From contig CAVSWP010000008.1 in the NCBI GenBank assembly GCA_963731665.1, positions 434,001 through 498,000 of the forward strand: DNA of 64,000 nucleotides, in the 5' to 3' direction. Below, one piece after another: positions 1 through 9,028 of this stretch. A program made the position numbers and the translations under genes. Within the stretch, counting starts at the first letter, position 1. Each line of letters begins with the position of its first letter. The DNA comes from Chersky-840 sp035604715 (lineage in GTDB: Bacteria; Actinomycetota; Acidimicrobiia; Acidimicrobiales; UBA8190). The notes below the pieces were generated by a model, which made no database searches, was not told the origin of the DNA, and saw only the letters and a list, made by a program, of their open reading frames with translations.

Positions 1-83
1 CGGGATCACTCAGGGGCCGTGATTTATGAGCGCGATCACCACAGGCCTAGGCAGCACAGGATCGGCTGAGCACACAGCACATA

Positions 84-109
84 CAGTGCGGTCTGTCAGA
101 CCGCTACTG
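84..109 (-). terminator. Hairpin at the end of the cyclase gene
   Basis: GCGGTCT at 88-94 pairs with AGACCGC at 98-104 across a 3-nt loop, with CAGT/ACTG flanks that extend it. The hairpin overlaps the cyclase stop codon. There is no clear T-tract, so terminator function is inferred only. Confidence 0.3.
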
Positions 110-1427
110 CAAAGAGCTTCCAATCCCCAGGGACGCCCTTTAGCGTCCGTTCCCCGCGATCGGCGAAATCGATATCGGAACCGATGACAAGGTCTTTGAC
201 GGTTCCAGAGACCAAGATCTCTCCCGGCCCGGCAAGGGCGCCTACTCGGGCGGCGATGTGAACCGAGAGCCCTCCAAGGTCCTCGCCCCGAACCTCGCAC
301 TCACCGGTGTGCAGACCTATCCGCAGCTTGAATCCGGATCTGGCTGTCGCCTCGATGATCGCCTGCGCACATCGGACCGCTCGTGCTGGGCCGTCGAACG
401 AGACGACGAATCCGTCGCCTGTGGTGTTCACTTCGCGACCTTGAAAGCGGCGCAACTGGTCGCGCACGGCCTGATCGTGCTCGTCCAGAGCCGCACGCCA
501 TCGCTGGTCCCCGAGGGCAGCGGCTCGTTCCGTGGACCCGACGATGTCGGTGAACAGGATGGTCGTCAGAATGCGGTCAACCTCGAAGACAGGACGCTCG
601 CCAGTGATGAACTCCGCAACCTCGTCGATGAGCGGGTACATCGCCGGTGTGAGGCCGATGTCCCCACCGGGAAGCTCGACGAAGCGGGCGCCCACGATGT
701 TGTCGGCGAGGTAGCGGCCGTGCTCGACCGGAACGAGCGCGTTCTCACGTGAATGAAGTACGAGCGTGGGCACCTGGACGAGCGGCAGGGCTTGGCGTGC
801 ATCAGCCCGCAGGGTCACGTCCAACTGGGCGGCGGCGGTGCGCGGGGTGGCCGAGCACCGAATGACTCTCGCAAGTCGCCTGACAAGATCGCTGTCGCCG
901 GGCAGGGAGGGGTTCGTGAGGCGAGCCATGTCCGGCGAGCCCCAGGTCTCCCTGACTAGGGCGACAAAGGCCTCGACGTTCTCGGGCGACACACCGATCG
1001 GATAGTCCTTGGAGAAGGAATAGCGTGCCGTGGTGTTGAGCAGGATGAGCGACGCAACCCGTTCAGGGTGCATGGCCGCGAACATGATGGCGATCGGGCC
1101 AGAGTCGAGCGACGCCAGGATGGCGGCACGTTCGGACCCGACCGCATCGAGGACGGCCATCACGTCCTCGGTCCACTCCTCCCAGGTGGGGATGGCGTTG
1201 CGGGCGATGCCGTCGGAGGCGCCCGTCCCCCGGCGGTCGAAGAAGATCAGCCGGCTGAAAGCGGCGAGACGGTGGAGGTAGTCGGCGGTTTCCGGCACCT
1301 CCCAGAACATCTCCAGATGGCTCCCGAGCCCGTAGCAGTAGAGGAGGTCAATGTCGCCGTCGCCGACCACCTGGTAGGCGACATCGGCATCTCCCACTGC
1401 GACGTATCTGGTCTCAGGTTGATCCAT
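96..1427 (-). CDS. Class III adenylate/guanylate cyclase fused to a degenerate alpha/beta hydrolase
   Basis: A 443-residue protein. Residues ~1-275 have an alpha/beta-hydrolase fold and ~285-443 a class III nucleotide cyclase domain that would make cAMP or cGMP. The cyclase shows FTDIVGS (metal Asp294), TTGDG (Asp338), GLHTGE and VHIAARV. In the hydrolase part the nucleophile elbow, normally GxSxG, reads ASLDS near residue 107, so Leu stands at the serine position. The usual Asp-His near the end reads GGDIG, so the histidine also looks lost. This suggests a ligand-sensing pseudohydrolase controlling the cyclase (inference). The start is the ATG at 1427; the frame is open further upstream, but that part is low-complexity and not hydrolase-like. 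P450 lies upstream on the same strand, 439 bp away. Confidence 0.88.
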   Translation of the reverse strand: MDQPETRYVAVGDADVAYQVVGDGDIDLLYCYGLGSHLEMFWEVPETADYLHRLAAFSRLIFFDRRGTGASDGIARNAIPTWEEWTEDVMAVLDAVGSERAAILASLDSGPIAIMFAAMHPERVASLILLNTTARYSFSKDYPIGVSPENVEAFVALVRETWGSPDMARLTNPSLPGDSDLVRRLARVIRCSATPRTAAAQLDVTLRADARQALPLVQVPTLVLHSRENALVPVEHGRYLADNIVGARFVELPGGDIGLTPAMYPLIDEVAEFITGERPVFEVDRILTTILFTDIVGSTERAAALGDQRWRAALDEHDQAVRDQLRRFQGREVNTTGDGFVVSFDGPARAVRCAQAIIEATARSGFKLRIGLHTGECEVRGEDLGGLSVHIAARVGALAGPGEILVSGTVKDLVIGSDIDFADRGERTLKGVPGDWKLFAVAV

Positions 1428-1866
1428 GGCCGCCACAGTCTGCCTCTGTTGAGTGGGCATCGGCCCGGAACAAGGGCATCCGGGAATGCCCGGGGGTAGT
1501 GCGCCCCTAATCGGTCCAGGGGGGCGAGCCTGGGGGGTGGTATCACCCGGACCCGGATGGCCTCCCAGGCCCGGATCCGCCGTGACATCGCCCTGGAGGC
1601 CGGTCAGGAGCCCCCACGAGTGCCGCACGGAAATGTTCGTCGTCGGCGGTGATACGGGTCGGGTCACCCTGGGCCAGACCACCTGAATCCGGTGCAACCT
1701 GTCGGATGGAGAGGAAGACACGGGCCACGCATAGCCCCGACTACCGGTCGACCTACTCCGGCAGCGGATCTGAGCCTTGCGGCCAGTCGGTACCACAGCT
1801 ACTTATGTGCGGGTGTACACCGCCAACGCCCTCTGGCGTTGCCAGTACGAAATAGTGGATTCACGA
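1428..1866. other. Intergenic region, no supported gene
   Basis: This 439-bp gap separates the P450 gene from the cyclase on the same strand. Overlapping open frames here lack protein-like composition. It holds one hairpin (1824-1841), and at about 1541-1551 a GGTATCACCCG match to the start of one dispersed repeat copy (45109-45119). Nothing else was recognised. Confidence 0.5.
1824..1841 (-). terminator. Short hairpin downstream of the P450 gene
   Basis: CAACGCC (1824-1830) pairs perfectly with GGCGTTG (1835-1841) around a 4-nt loop, 26 bp past the P450 stop. No T-tract follows, so this is a weak terminator candidate. Confidence 0.35.
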
Positions 1867-3120
1867 TCAAGCGAGGCGGACAGGCAACTCTCGCATGAAG
1901 AGAGTAATTGGATTGAAGATGCCCAGCGACGTGTAGGACGGGACTCCCGCAAGCTCGATTTGCCGAGTGCGCTCAAACAGGACCTCCAGCAGTGTCGTGA
2001 GTTCTCGCCGGGCCAGGTTGGCTCCGAGGCAGAAGTGAACTCCACCACCGCCGAAGCCGACATGTGGGTTCGGGCTCCGCGTGATGTCGAAGTGGAAGGG
2101 GTCGTTAAAGACGTCCTCGTCGCGGTTGGCAGATGGAAACCACATGGTGACCCGGTCCCCTTGGGCGATCGGCACGCCCCGGATCTCGGTGTCTCGAGAG
2201 GCCCGCCGGGCAAAGTACGCGACCGGCGAGGACCACCGGAGGATCTCCTCCACCGCGAGCGGAATGGCGGCGGGCTCTCGGCGGAGCCGCTCAAGCTGGT
2301 CGGGATGGTCGAGGAGTGCCAGCAGCCCGTGCGACACAGCGTTCCGTGTGGTCTCGCTCCCGGCCACGATCAGCAGAATGAAGAACAGGTTCAGCTCGAT
2401 CTGGCTAAGCGCCGTGCGCTCACCGTCGTCGGTCTCGACCTCTACGGTCGACAGGATGGTCCAAACGTCATCCTGCGGGTCGGCTCGTTTCTCCTGACCC
2501 AGCTTCTGCCCGTACTCGAACATCTTGACTTGGAGCCCCAGTTGTTCCTCGGGCGACTTGCGGCGCCCAGGAGCGTCTGACTGGAGGAAGTCGTTCGTCA
2601 GCGAGAACAGCCATTCCCGGTCCGCGTCTGGGATGCCGACGATGTCGGCGATCACGTTCATCGGCAACTTGTAGGCGATCTCCGACACGAAGTCGCACTC
2701 CACGCGCTGCCGGGCCCGGTCGACGATGGTCTCGGCCCATTGGCGGATCTGGTGCTCAAGCTGCTTGATCATCCGGGGCGTGAACCCGGCGCTGATGAGC
2801 CGCCGCTGCCGGACGTGGTCGTGGCCGTCCATGCTGACGAGCATCATCCCGGCCATAAAGGGCTGGTGGCTCAGCTGCGGCCCGTCGAAGGCACTGAACA
2901 ACTCAGGGTTGCGGCTCACCGCCTGGACGTCCTCGTGCTTCGACAGCACCCAGAAACCCTCGTCGTGATCGCCGGGGAATCCCTCAGGGAAGGCCTGCCA
3001 CTTCACCGGTTCGTGACGGCGAAGGGCGGTGAAGACCCCGTGCGGGAACCCATCGCCGTAGAGCGCTGCGTCGGTGAGGTTCGCGTCGAGGTGACGGCGG
3101 TCGGAGGCGGTATCGATCAC
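1867..3120 (-). CDS. Cytochrome P450
   Basis: A complete 417-residue soluble bacterial P450, a haem monooxygenase using external electron donors. The I-helix AGSETT is at ~253-258, the ExxR motif EILR at 292-295 and the haem-binding loop GFGGGGVHFCLG at ~355-366, with Cys364 as thiolate ligand. The FGGGGVHFCLG loop is typical of the CYP124/125/142-like actinobacterial group that oxidises sterol or branched-lipid side chains; the actual substrate is unknown. The start is GTG at 3120 with GGAG about 9 nt upstream. No ferredoxin or reductase gene is adjacent. Confidence 0.95.
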   Translation of the reverse strand: MIDTASDRRHLDANLTDAALYGDGFPHGVFTALRRHEPVKWQAFPEGFPGDHDEGFWVLSKHEDVQAVSRNPELFSAFDGPQLSHQPFMAGMMLVSMDGHDHVRQRRLISAGFTPRMIKQLEHQIRQWAETIVDRARQRVECDFVSEIAYKLPMNVIADIVGIPDADREWLFSLTNDFLQSDAPGRRKSPEEQLGLQVKMFEYGQKLGQEKRADPQDDVWTILSTVEVETDDGERTALSQIELNLFFILLIVAGSETTRNAVSHGLLALLDHPDQLERLRREPAAIPLAVEEILRWSSPVAYFARRASRDTEIRGVPIAQGDRVTMWFPSANRDEDVFNDPFHFDITRSPNPHVGFGGGGVHFCLGANLARRELTTLLEVLFERTRQIELAGVPSYTSLGIFNPITLFMRELPVRLA

Positions 3121-3564
3121 GGGTCCATGCTCCAGGTATAGAGCGGCAGTGCCGCGCTCGTGATCTTCTCAGAAACGCCAGCCCAATGCCCGGCGGTGCA
3201 CTCACCTGTGACTTCCTGACGCAGCCGCGATTACGGAGCGGGTCCATCCTGGGGCCGAACCGTACTCACTCGGCACGTGTCGCCCGGGGCGGCCGGATAC
3301 TCGATGCGACCGGGATCCCCGATTACCGGGTGCCGTCGGACCCCCATGCCAAGGGGTCGTGCCCCATCGACTCCGGCACTTTCGATCGGGTCGACGTATG
3401 GTGAAAACCACCGTCGCCCTTGGTAGCGGAGAGGTAGGACAAGGACCAGACTGATCTGTATCAGGCGCCATCCCAAAAACTGGTCCGGTCGGAGAACCTG
3501 CTCTGCCTCACAAAGCGTACCCCACCGATCACGGTTCGCAGCTCCCTAATAGTGAGGATTGCAT
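3121..3564. other. Divergent intergenic region between P450 and the RCC1 operon
   Basis: These 444 bp separate genes transcribed away from each other and should contain both promoters. No convincing gene or regulatory motif was recognised. Confidence 0.5.
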
Positions 3565-3690
3565 GTGAAGAAGGACGAGGACAAGTATGACGTCACCGGC
3601 ACCGTGTCGGTGAGGACCAGGCGGGCTGGTCGTGCTGTGGTTGTGCGTCCTCCGAATGGAACCGGTTCGAGACAGGAGTGCTTCCTATGA
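3565..3690 (+). CDS. Small ORF translationally coupled to the RCC1-repeat protein
   Basis: A 41-codon frame beginning MKKDEDKYDV, with a charged N-terminus and an Arg-rich middle. The GTG start has GAGGA (3554-3558) six bases upstream. Its TGA stop overlaps the ATG of the next gene in the sequence ATGA, an arrangement that normally means translational coupling. The peptide has no signal sequence or recognisable domain. It could be a leader peptide or a real small protein. It is supported only by its ribosome site and overlap. Confidence 0.45.
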   Translation: MKKDEDKYDVTGTVSVRTRRAGRAVVVRPPNGTGSRQECFL

Positions 3691-5441
3691 CCCAAGGACC
3701 GGTGTCGCGGTTGCATCTGCGCGCGTTGTCGCGTTTGTCAATCGGAGCTGTCGTATTGTCCGTGGCGGTTGCCACCTTGGTGGTGGCGCCGGCCGCGTTG
3801 GCCAGGACGGCTAGGGCCCACAGATTCTCCGGTGTCACGTCCAACACGGCCAGGGAACCCAGGTTCTCAGGTTCCGCCCCCGGCTCGGTCAGCTGCTCGG
3901 TGTCGGCCAAGGTGTCGTTCTTCCCACCGCTCACGAAATCGGGTGGCGGCACCGGCTCTTCGGCGGTGAAGGCCACCCTTTCGCGGTGCACCACGAGCAG
4001 CAGCGCGGTCACCGTCACCAGCGCCAAGGCCACCGGGTCGTTCGCCACGAGCCCCTTGAGCTGTGTGTCAGGCTCCACAACCGCAGCGTCGGCGTCGCTC
4101 ACCATCACCTGGAAAGGCAGGCTCAACGGCACCGTAGGGGGCAGAACCTATACCGGTCCGGCCCGCTTTTCGTCGACCTCGGTGAGCGTTGGCACTTCCA
4201 ACGGTTCGTTCGCAGGAGACTCAGCCTTTACCGTCAATGTGCCATCGAACCTCGCTGCCTTGTGCGGGAGAAGGAGGGGCGTCAAGAACGCTTCCGTGGC
4301 CGGGACCCTGACCGTGGGTACCAGTACCGGCGGCAGTCAAGGCGCCACCCTGTGGGCGTGGGGCGAAAACAACGTCGGGCAGCTCGGTGACGGCACCACC
4401 AACAACAATTCAACCCCCGAGCACATCGGCACCGACACCGATTGGGCACAGGTGAGCGCCGAGTTCGAGCACACGGCGGCGATCAAGACCAACGGCACCC
4501 TGTGGGCCTGGGGCGATAACAGCACCTACGAGCTCGGTGACGGCACGACCAACAACGAGTCAACCCCCGAGCAAATCGGCACCGACACCAACTGGGCCCA
4601 GGTGAGCGCCGGGGCCTACTACACGGTGGCGATCAAGACCGACGGCACCTTGTGGGCCTGGGGCGACAACAGCGACGGGCAGCTCGGTGACGGCACCCTC
4701 ATCAGCGAGTCAAGCCCCGAACAGATCGGCACCGACACCGATTGGAAACAGGTGAGCGCCGGGTACAACAACTTCAGCACGGTGGCGGTCAAGATCAACG
4801 GCACCTTGTGGGCCTGGGGCGATAACAGCATTGGCGAGCTCGGTGACGGCACCGACGTTGGTCCCGATACTTGCCCCACCAATGACCCATGCAGCACGGT
4901 CCCGATCCAGATCGGCACCGACACCGACTGGGCCCAGGTGAGCGCCGGGACCTCTCACACGGTGGCGGTCAAGACCAACGGAACCTTGTGGGCCTGGGGC
5001 GAAAACAACGTCGGGCAGCTCGGTGACGGCACCACAACCCAGCAAGACAGTCCCGAGCAAATCGGCACCGACACCGACTGGGCCCAAGTGAGCGCCGGCG
5101 CCTACTATACGATGGCGATCAAGACCGACGGCACCTTATGGGCCTGGGGCTACAACGCCTTCGGGCAGCTCGGTGACGGCACCACCAACAACGCGTCAAG
5201 ACCCGAGCAAATCGGCACAGACACCAACTGGGCACAGGCAAGCGCCGGTCAGTACCAGACGGTGGCGCTCAAGTCCGACCACACGTTGTGGGCCTGGGGC
5301 GACAACAGCGACGGGCAGCTCGGTGACGGCACCCTCATCAGCGAGTCAAGCCCCGAACAGATCGGCACCGACACCGATTGGAAACAGGTGAGCGCCGGGT
5401 ACGACTTCACCATGGCGATCGGCGATGCCAATCTGAGCTGA
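3687..5441 (+). CDS. Secreted RCC1-repeat beta-propeller protein
   Basis: A 584-residue predicted secreted protein. An N-terminal signal peptide (basic start, hydrophobic core, cleavage near an ALA box around residue 37) is followed by a Ser/Thr-rich beta domain to ~215. Then come about seven to eight near-identical 45-55 residue RCC1 repeats, each with LWAWG, GQLGDGT, IGTDTDW and QVSAG blocks, which would form a propeller. DNA-level repetition is very high, indicating recent internal duplication or gene conversion. No sorting signal or membrane anchor is visible, so it is probably released or wall-associated. The ATG at 3687 has AGGAG eight bases upstream; a GTG nine bases earlier is in frame but lacks spacing. 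Partner and ligand are unknown. Confidence 0.88.
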   Translation: MTQGPVSRLHLRALSRLSIGAVVLSVAVATLVVAPAALARTARAHRFSGVTSNTAREPRFSGSAPGSVSCSVSAKVSFFPPLTKSGGGTGSSAVKATLSRCTTSSSAVTVTSAKATGSFATSPLSCVSGSTTAASASLTITWKGRLNGTVGGRTYTGPARFSSTSVSVGTSNGSFAGDSAFTVNVPSNLAALCGRRRGVKNASVAGTLTVGTSTGGSQGATLWAWGENNVGQLGDGTTNNNSTPEHIGTDTDWAQVSAEFEHTAAIKTNGTLWAWGDNSTYELGDGTTNNESTPEQIGTDTNWAQVSAGAYYTVAIKTDGTLWAWGDNSDGQLGDGTLISESSPEQIGTDTDWKQVSAGYNNFSTVAVKINGTLWAWGDNSIGELGDGTDVGPDTCPTNDPCSTVPIQIGTDTDWAQVSAGTSHTVAVKTNGTLWAWGENNVGQLGDGTTTQQDSPEQIGTDTDWAQVSAGAYYTMAIKTDGTLWAWGYNAFGQLGDGTTNNASRPEQIGTDTNWAQASAGQYQTVALKSDHTLWAWGDNSDGQLGDGTLISESSPEQIGTDTDWKQVSAGYDFTMAIGDANLS

Positions 5442-5504
5442 CCGGGCCGTAGTGCCGGGTACAGGGCGCCTTACAGGGCCAGCGTCAGCACCCTGACGGT
5501 GACC

Positions 5505-5630
5505 GGGATCACCCGGTCCGGGGTGGCGACACACCGTCCACCAGAGTTGAGTTAGTCCGAAGGTGACGGAGTCGCCTCCGACCGACCCACGCTATATCGC
5601 TCAGCGACGCGGATACTGCGCGGGTCGCCA
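5505..5630. repeat. Dispersed intergenic repeat, copy A
   Basis: It starts GGGATCACCCGGTCC, contains GGTGACGGAGTCGCC and ends near GCGGATACTGCGCGGGTC. The same ordered blocks recur at 6484-6630 and 45108-45247. It lies between the RCC1 gene and the convergent membrane-protein gene. Confidence 0.7.
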
Positions 5631-5687
5631 TCCGGCCCGGTTACGACGAATCCTGATGTTGACTGTGTTTGTCATGTAGGACGGTTC

Positions 5688-6272
5688 TCAGATTGGTGGG
5701 GTCGGGGACAGACCGGGAGGCGAACTTGATCCCCTCCCGCTAACTCGGCGGACCCTAAAGACGACACCAACAACGCCCATCTCGGCGATCGACATGAGCA
5801 CCAAGGCGCCGACTTCGCGAAGCCACGATGAGGCGCCAGGGTTGTTGTGATATTCGAAGCCCCAGAATGCAACGCTGATCAACACCGGAAGTGCCGACCA
5901 CCACCAGAGTCTTGTACAGATAGAGGCGAGTGCGGGCGCTCCAAGAAAGGCGAGCAGGGCGACGACCGCTCCCAAAAGTGCCTCGGTGTTTTCTGTGCGA
6001 CTACAGCTACCCACGCTTCCGATGGAGCCGATGTCGCAAATCCCTACATAGAACGAAAAGAACGCTCCGACGAGAAAGACCAGTCCGCCTCCAGCCACGA
6101 TCATCAAACCGAGCCACCAAGGTGCGCCTGGCCGGGCTGACGATGACCTGGGTGCAGCGAGAGTTCGCCAGTTTTCGTGGGAGGGTGACCACACCGACGG
6201 GTGTAGCTCTGGGGGATACCACCGACCGTCCGACGCCATCCACCATCCCGGGCCCGGCGGCAGCTCGCTCAC
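5688..6272 (-). CDS. Membrane protein with N-terminal DUF2510-like motif
   Basis: A 194-residue protein. The N-terminus carries a PPGPGWW...DGRWYPPELHP block like the short DUF2510/WWDG motifs found at the ends of actinobacterial membrane proteins. About four hydrophobic segments follow (~52-75, 95-115, 122-140, 153-172), and the C-terminus is basic and Pro/Ser-rich. It starts at GTG 6272. It is convergent with the RCC1 gene and its function is unknown. Confidence 0.75.
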   Translation of the reverse strand: MSELPPGPGWWMASDGRWYPPELHPSVWSPSHENWRTLAAPRSSSARPGAPWWLGLMIVAGGGLVFLVGAFFSFYVGICDIGSIGSVGSCSRTENTEALLGAVVALLAFLGAPALASICTRLWWWSALPVLISVAFWGFEYHNNPGASSWLREVGALVLMSIAEMGVVGVVFRVRRVSGRGSSSPPGLSPTPPI

Positions 6273-6837
6273 GACAGATCTGTGGTGGCCCCGGGCAGCC
6301 CAGTGAGCACGGTGCAGGCAGCCAGCCCTGCGGCAGCTGTAGCAGTTGCCATCGTCATCAACCCAAATCAGAGTCCTGCACTATTGCAGTTGCCACACGG
6401 GCGAATCGGCACAACGTGGCATCAACTTGAGTCCCACGAAGGGCGGACGTCTGACGGGGCCAGGGGCCGACCGAGGGGCCAGTCGGGATCACCCGGTCCA
6501 GGGTGGGCGAGGCTCCGTCTCCCGGAGCGGAAGGTGACGGACTCACCTCCGACCTGACCCACCCGCTATCGCTCAGCGCTGAACATTTGCGCGCAGGTCA
6601 GGTCGGAGGCGAGTTCGTCACCTTCGGGGCACCGACTCCTCGTTTCCGTTTGTGTCTCATCCTCTGGGGTGTCCTTGAGGCAAGACGGCTTCAAGAGAGT
6701 GGCGATCGTGTTGCCGACCGGTTCTTTGAACGACGCCGAATGGCCGATGCCCGGCGCGGTCACGACGTGGTCAACCGTCTTGAAAGCACCCGAGTCGAAC
6801 TCCTCAAACACGATTCCCCTGCCGACAAGCTCGTCGC
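6273..6837. other. Intergenic region carrying repeat copy B
   Basis: 565 bp without a convincing gene. The frames present have shadow-like composition. The second half holds the inverted-repeat form of the dispersed repeat. Confidence 0.5.
6484..6630. repeat. Dispersed repeat copy B with a 33-bp inverted repeat
   Basis: It begins with the GGGATCACCCGGTCC block shared with copy A. The arms 6528-6560 and 6595-6627 are inverted copies matching at 29 of 33 positions and enclose 34 bp. The spacer contains the reverse complement of CGCGCAAATGTTCA, which occurs in direct orientation in copy C (45198-45211). The element could form a long hairpin. Confidence 0.75.
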
Positions 6838-7377
6838 TCAGGAGCAGCGCTCCGCGAGAATGGGGGCGACGTACCTTGCTGCCACATCTTCCTCTGGCCT
6901 CTCTTCGGGCAACGCAGCTAGGGCGAACTCGACCGAGTCGAGAAGCGTTCGTTTCGTCACGGGCATCCGAGTGGCCCCCCAGCGGCCCTCAAACAGCGGT
7001 GCCCACAGTGTGAGTGCCTCCGCAGGGGCCTCGATGATAAACGGGGTCTCAGGGTGTAAGTACCGGAGAGCCGCGACGACATCTCGCGAGCACTTGCTGT
7101 CAAGACCGAGCGAGGTCACCACCACGTCGGCATCGCAGACCAGACCACACAGCCCGCAGGCAACGAGCGGACACCGCCGTGGTCGTGAGCCTGCGGGACC
7201 GGGGCACCACGACACCTCGTACCCGTTTTCTTCAAGAAGTCGCCAGGACGCGTAGGCCTCGACCACGCCCGGCTTTTCGATGAGTACGTGGGGTCGGGAG
7301 TGTCCAGCTCCGATAGTGCCACCTCGGGGATGCCAACGGCGGGCGAAATCCCTCCCGAGCCACTTGTGATTCCACAT
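6838..7377 (-). CDS. Pseudo-receiver (CheY-like) protein
   Basis: A 179-residue protein with the layout of a response-regulator receiver: HVLIEKPG strand, LLEENGYEVSWCPGP helix/strand, ADVVVTSLGL at the phospho-acceptor strand, helix ending RYLHPETPFIIEAP and a last VTKRTLLDSVEFAL helix. The phospho-Asp position carries Ser, and a Cys-rich insertion (CPLVACGLCGLVC) precedes it. Phosphorylation is therefore unlikely, and metal or redox sensing is possible (inference). The ATG at 7377 has AAGGAGGG just upstream, which rejects the longer open frame. No kinase or output domain is adjacent. Confidence 0.7.
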   Translation of the reverse strand: MWNHKWLGRDFARRWHPRGGTIGAGHSRPHVLIEKPGVVEAYASWRLLEENGYEVSWCPGPAGSRPRRCPLVACGLCGLVCDADVVVTSLGLDSKCSRDVVAALRYLHPETPFIIEAPAEALTLWAPLFEGRWGATRMPVTKRTLLDSVEFALAALPEERPEEDVAARYVAPILAERCS

Positions 7378-7847
7378 TGCAACCCTCCTTTGCCCCAACC
7401 CGCCCGGAGCCCCTCTAGGAGCATCAACCCGGACCTTGCCCAGGCAGTAGAGGCTTTCGTCCCAGACTCCTGATCGATTCAGGCTCAAGGCGCTCGCGAG
7501 ACCGCACGGCAATGTGAGCACTTGGCGGCCGTGTGTACCCATTCCCGGCGCGCGACCTGCCAGTCCCGGTCGCCCCATCCGCTGGCCAAGACCGCCGGAA
7601 CATGCCGGATATCGGAGCTGAGCGGGATCTAGCATCGTGCCGACGGGCATCCGGGATTCGCGTCAAACCCTGGTGCCATGACGCTCCGAACCTCCACGCT
7701 GAGGGACATCTGATACCCGAATGCAGGTCCGAGGCGCTCCACGTGCCGTTCATGACCCGGGACCGGCGATGGGTTAAGACCCTAGGTATTTGAAGACCCG
7801 GGCACCTCTGGCCGAGGAACTGGCAAGGGTTCACTAACTTTGTTGTG
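7378..7847. other. Divergent intergenic region
   Basis: 470 bp between the pseudo-receiver gene and the esterase gene. No supported gene was found. It contains the ribosome site of the former and a likely leaderless promoter for the latter. Confidence 0.5.
7835..7840 (+). promoter_or_regulatory. Candidate -10 box for a leaderless esterase transcript
   Basis: TAACTT ends seven bases before the ATG at 7848. No ribosome site lies at normal distance, so the transcript may begin at the start codon. No good -35 is visible. Confidence 0.4.
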
Positions 7848-8798
7848 ATGTCGAGGTTCTTTCGCAACCCTGTGACCGGCGCAGCAGCGATGTCCACGCC
7901 CGTCCGCCCCGGCGACTACGAGTTGTCGCTACCCTTCGACCGGCGAATTCGGACCTTCCTGGTCCACGTGCCGCGTCAGGTACTCGACGATATGCCGCTT
8001 CCGGTCGTAGTCAACTTCCACGGAAGCAGCAGCCGTGCCTTACAGCAGCGCCTGTTCTCAGGTATGGACGCCACCGCCGACCGCCATGGATTTATCGTCA
8101 TCTATCCGAACGGCACGGGGGTATTCCCCCGCCAGCGCCGGTTTCTCGCCTTCAACGCCGGAGGGTGCTGTCCCCCCGCCACATGGAACAAAGCGGACGA
8201 CGTCGGCTTCACGGAGGCCATCTTGTCGGTGATCCAGAAGAAGATCCCCGTCGACGTTGGGCGGATCTATGCCACGGGGATGTCGAACGGTGGGATGATG
8301 GCTCATCGCCTGGCCGTCGAGTCGCCCCGAATCGCCGCCGTGGCCTCCGTTGCCGGGCAACTCGCCGTTCCATGTCGACCATCGAGACCGGTGTCGGTGA
8401 TGGAGTTCCACAGCGTGGACGACCCGACCGCACTCTATGAAGGCCGGAAAGCCCGTCAACTCGGTGGCCTCCGTGTCCGAACCCACTACCCCTCAGTTCA
8501 GGCCGGAATCGACCAGTGGGTGGCGCACAATGGCTGCCCGACCACCCCGGTGATCGGCGAGACACTTGCGGGCAGTTACGCGTCGTTGGACGAGGGCCAG
8601 ACCGTCACCAAGATCACGTACGGCCCCGGTAAGAACGGTACCGAAGTCGTGCTTTACCGGTTCACCGGTTCAGGCCACGTGTGGCCGGGATCACCCATGT
8701 CTCTGCCAATGCTCATGGGCCGGGCAACGACCCTCATCGACGCCAACGAGGTCATGTGGCAGTTCTTCACCGCCCACCCCTTTTCATCGAATTGTTAG
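7848..8798 (+). CDS. PHB depolymerase / LpqC-type esterase
   Basis: A 316-residue alpha/beta hydrolase of the polyhydroxybutyrate depolymerase/feruloyl-esterase group (LpqC-like, COG3509 type). It shows the oxyanion HGSSSRA, YPNGTG, the nucleophile motif GMSNGGMMA and the histidine motif GSGHVWPG; the Asp is probably in the FHSVDDPTA segment. Such enzymes cleave polyester or aromatic ester bonds, usually outside the membrane. No convincing signal peptide is seen, so location is uncertain. A GTG at 7845 is an alternative start. It is convergent with the acyl-CoA synthetase gene across a strong hairpin. Confidence 0.88.
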   Translation: MSRFFRNPVTGAAAMSTPVRPGDYELSLPFDRRIRTFLVHVPRQVLDDMPLPVVVNFHGSSSRALQQRLFSGMDATADRHGFIVIYPNGTGVFPRQRRFLAFNAGGCCPPATWNKADDVGFTEAILSVIQKKIPVDVGRIYATGMSNGGMMAHRLAVESPRIAAVASVAGQLAVPCRPSRPVSVMEFHSVDDPTALYEGRKARQLGGLRVRTHYPSVQAGIDQWVAHNGCPTTPVIGETLAGSYASLDEGQTVTKITYGPGKNGTEVVLYRFTGSGHVWPGSPMSLPMLMGRATTLIDANEVMWQFFTAHPFSSNC

Positions 8799-8917
8799 AG
8801 CCCCCGGCAGACGCTCAGGCGGTAGCCACATCGTGTCGGCCATCTATCGTTCTCATCTGTCGATCCCGGGCGGTCCAATGTCGCCTTTCATATCTCTTCG
8901 GGTGATTGTTATCGGCA

Positions 8918-8946
8918 ATTTTGCGACGTGAACCACGACGCAAAAT
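8918..8946. terminator. Bidirectional terminator hairpin
   Basis: ATTTTGCG-A-CGTG (8918-8930) pairs with CACG-A-CGCAAAAT (8934-8946) around a 3-nt loop, with one A/A mismatch. The A/T-rich stem base serves both directions, fitting two convergent genes. Confidence 0.65.
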
Positions 8947-9028
8947 CTGGGCGTTTGGGTATTCGCCTGGGGGCGGCGCTTGGGCGGTGGATAGACGAAT
9001 CTGGCGATCGTGGTCGAGCCCAAATTTG

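Noticed and set aside
1777..2580. Long plus-strand frame over the P450 gene
   Set aside because: It is the shadow of a clear P450 on the minus strand and has no domain or ribosome site.
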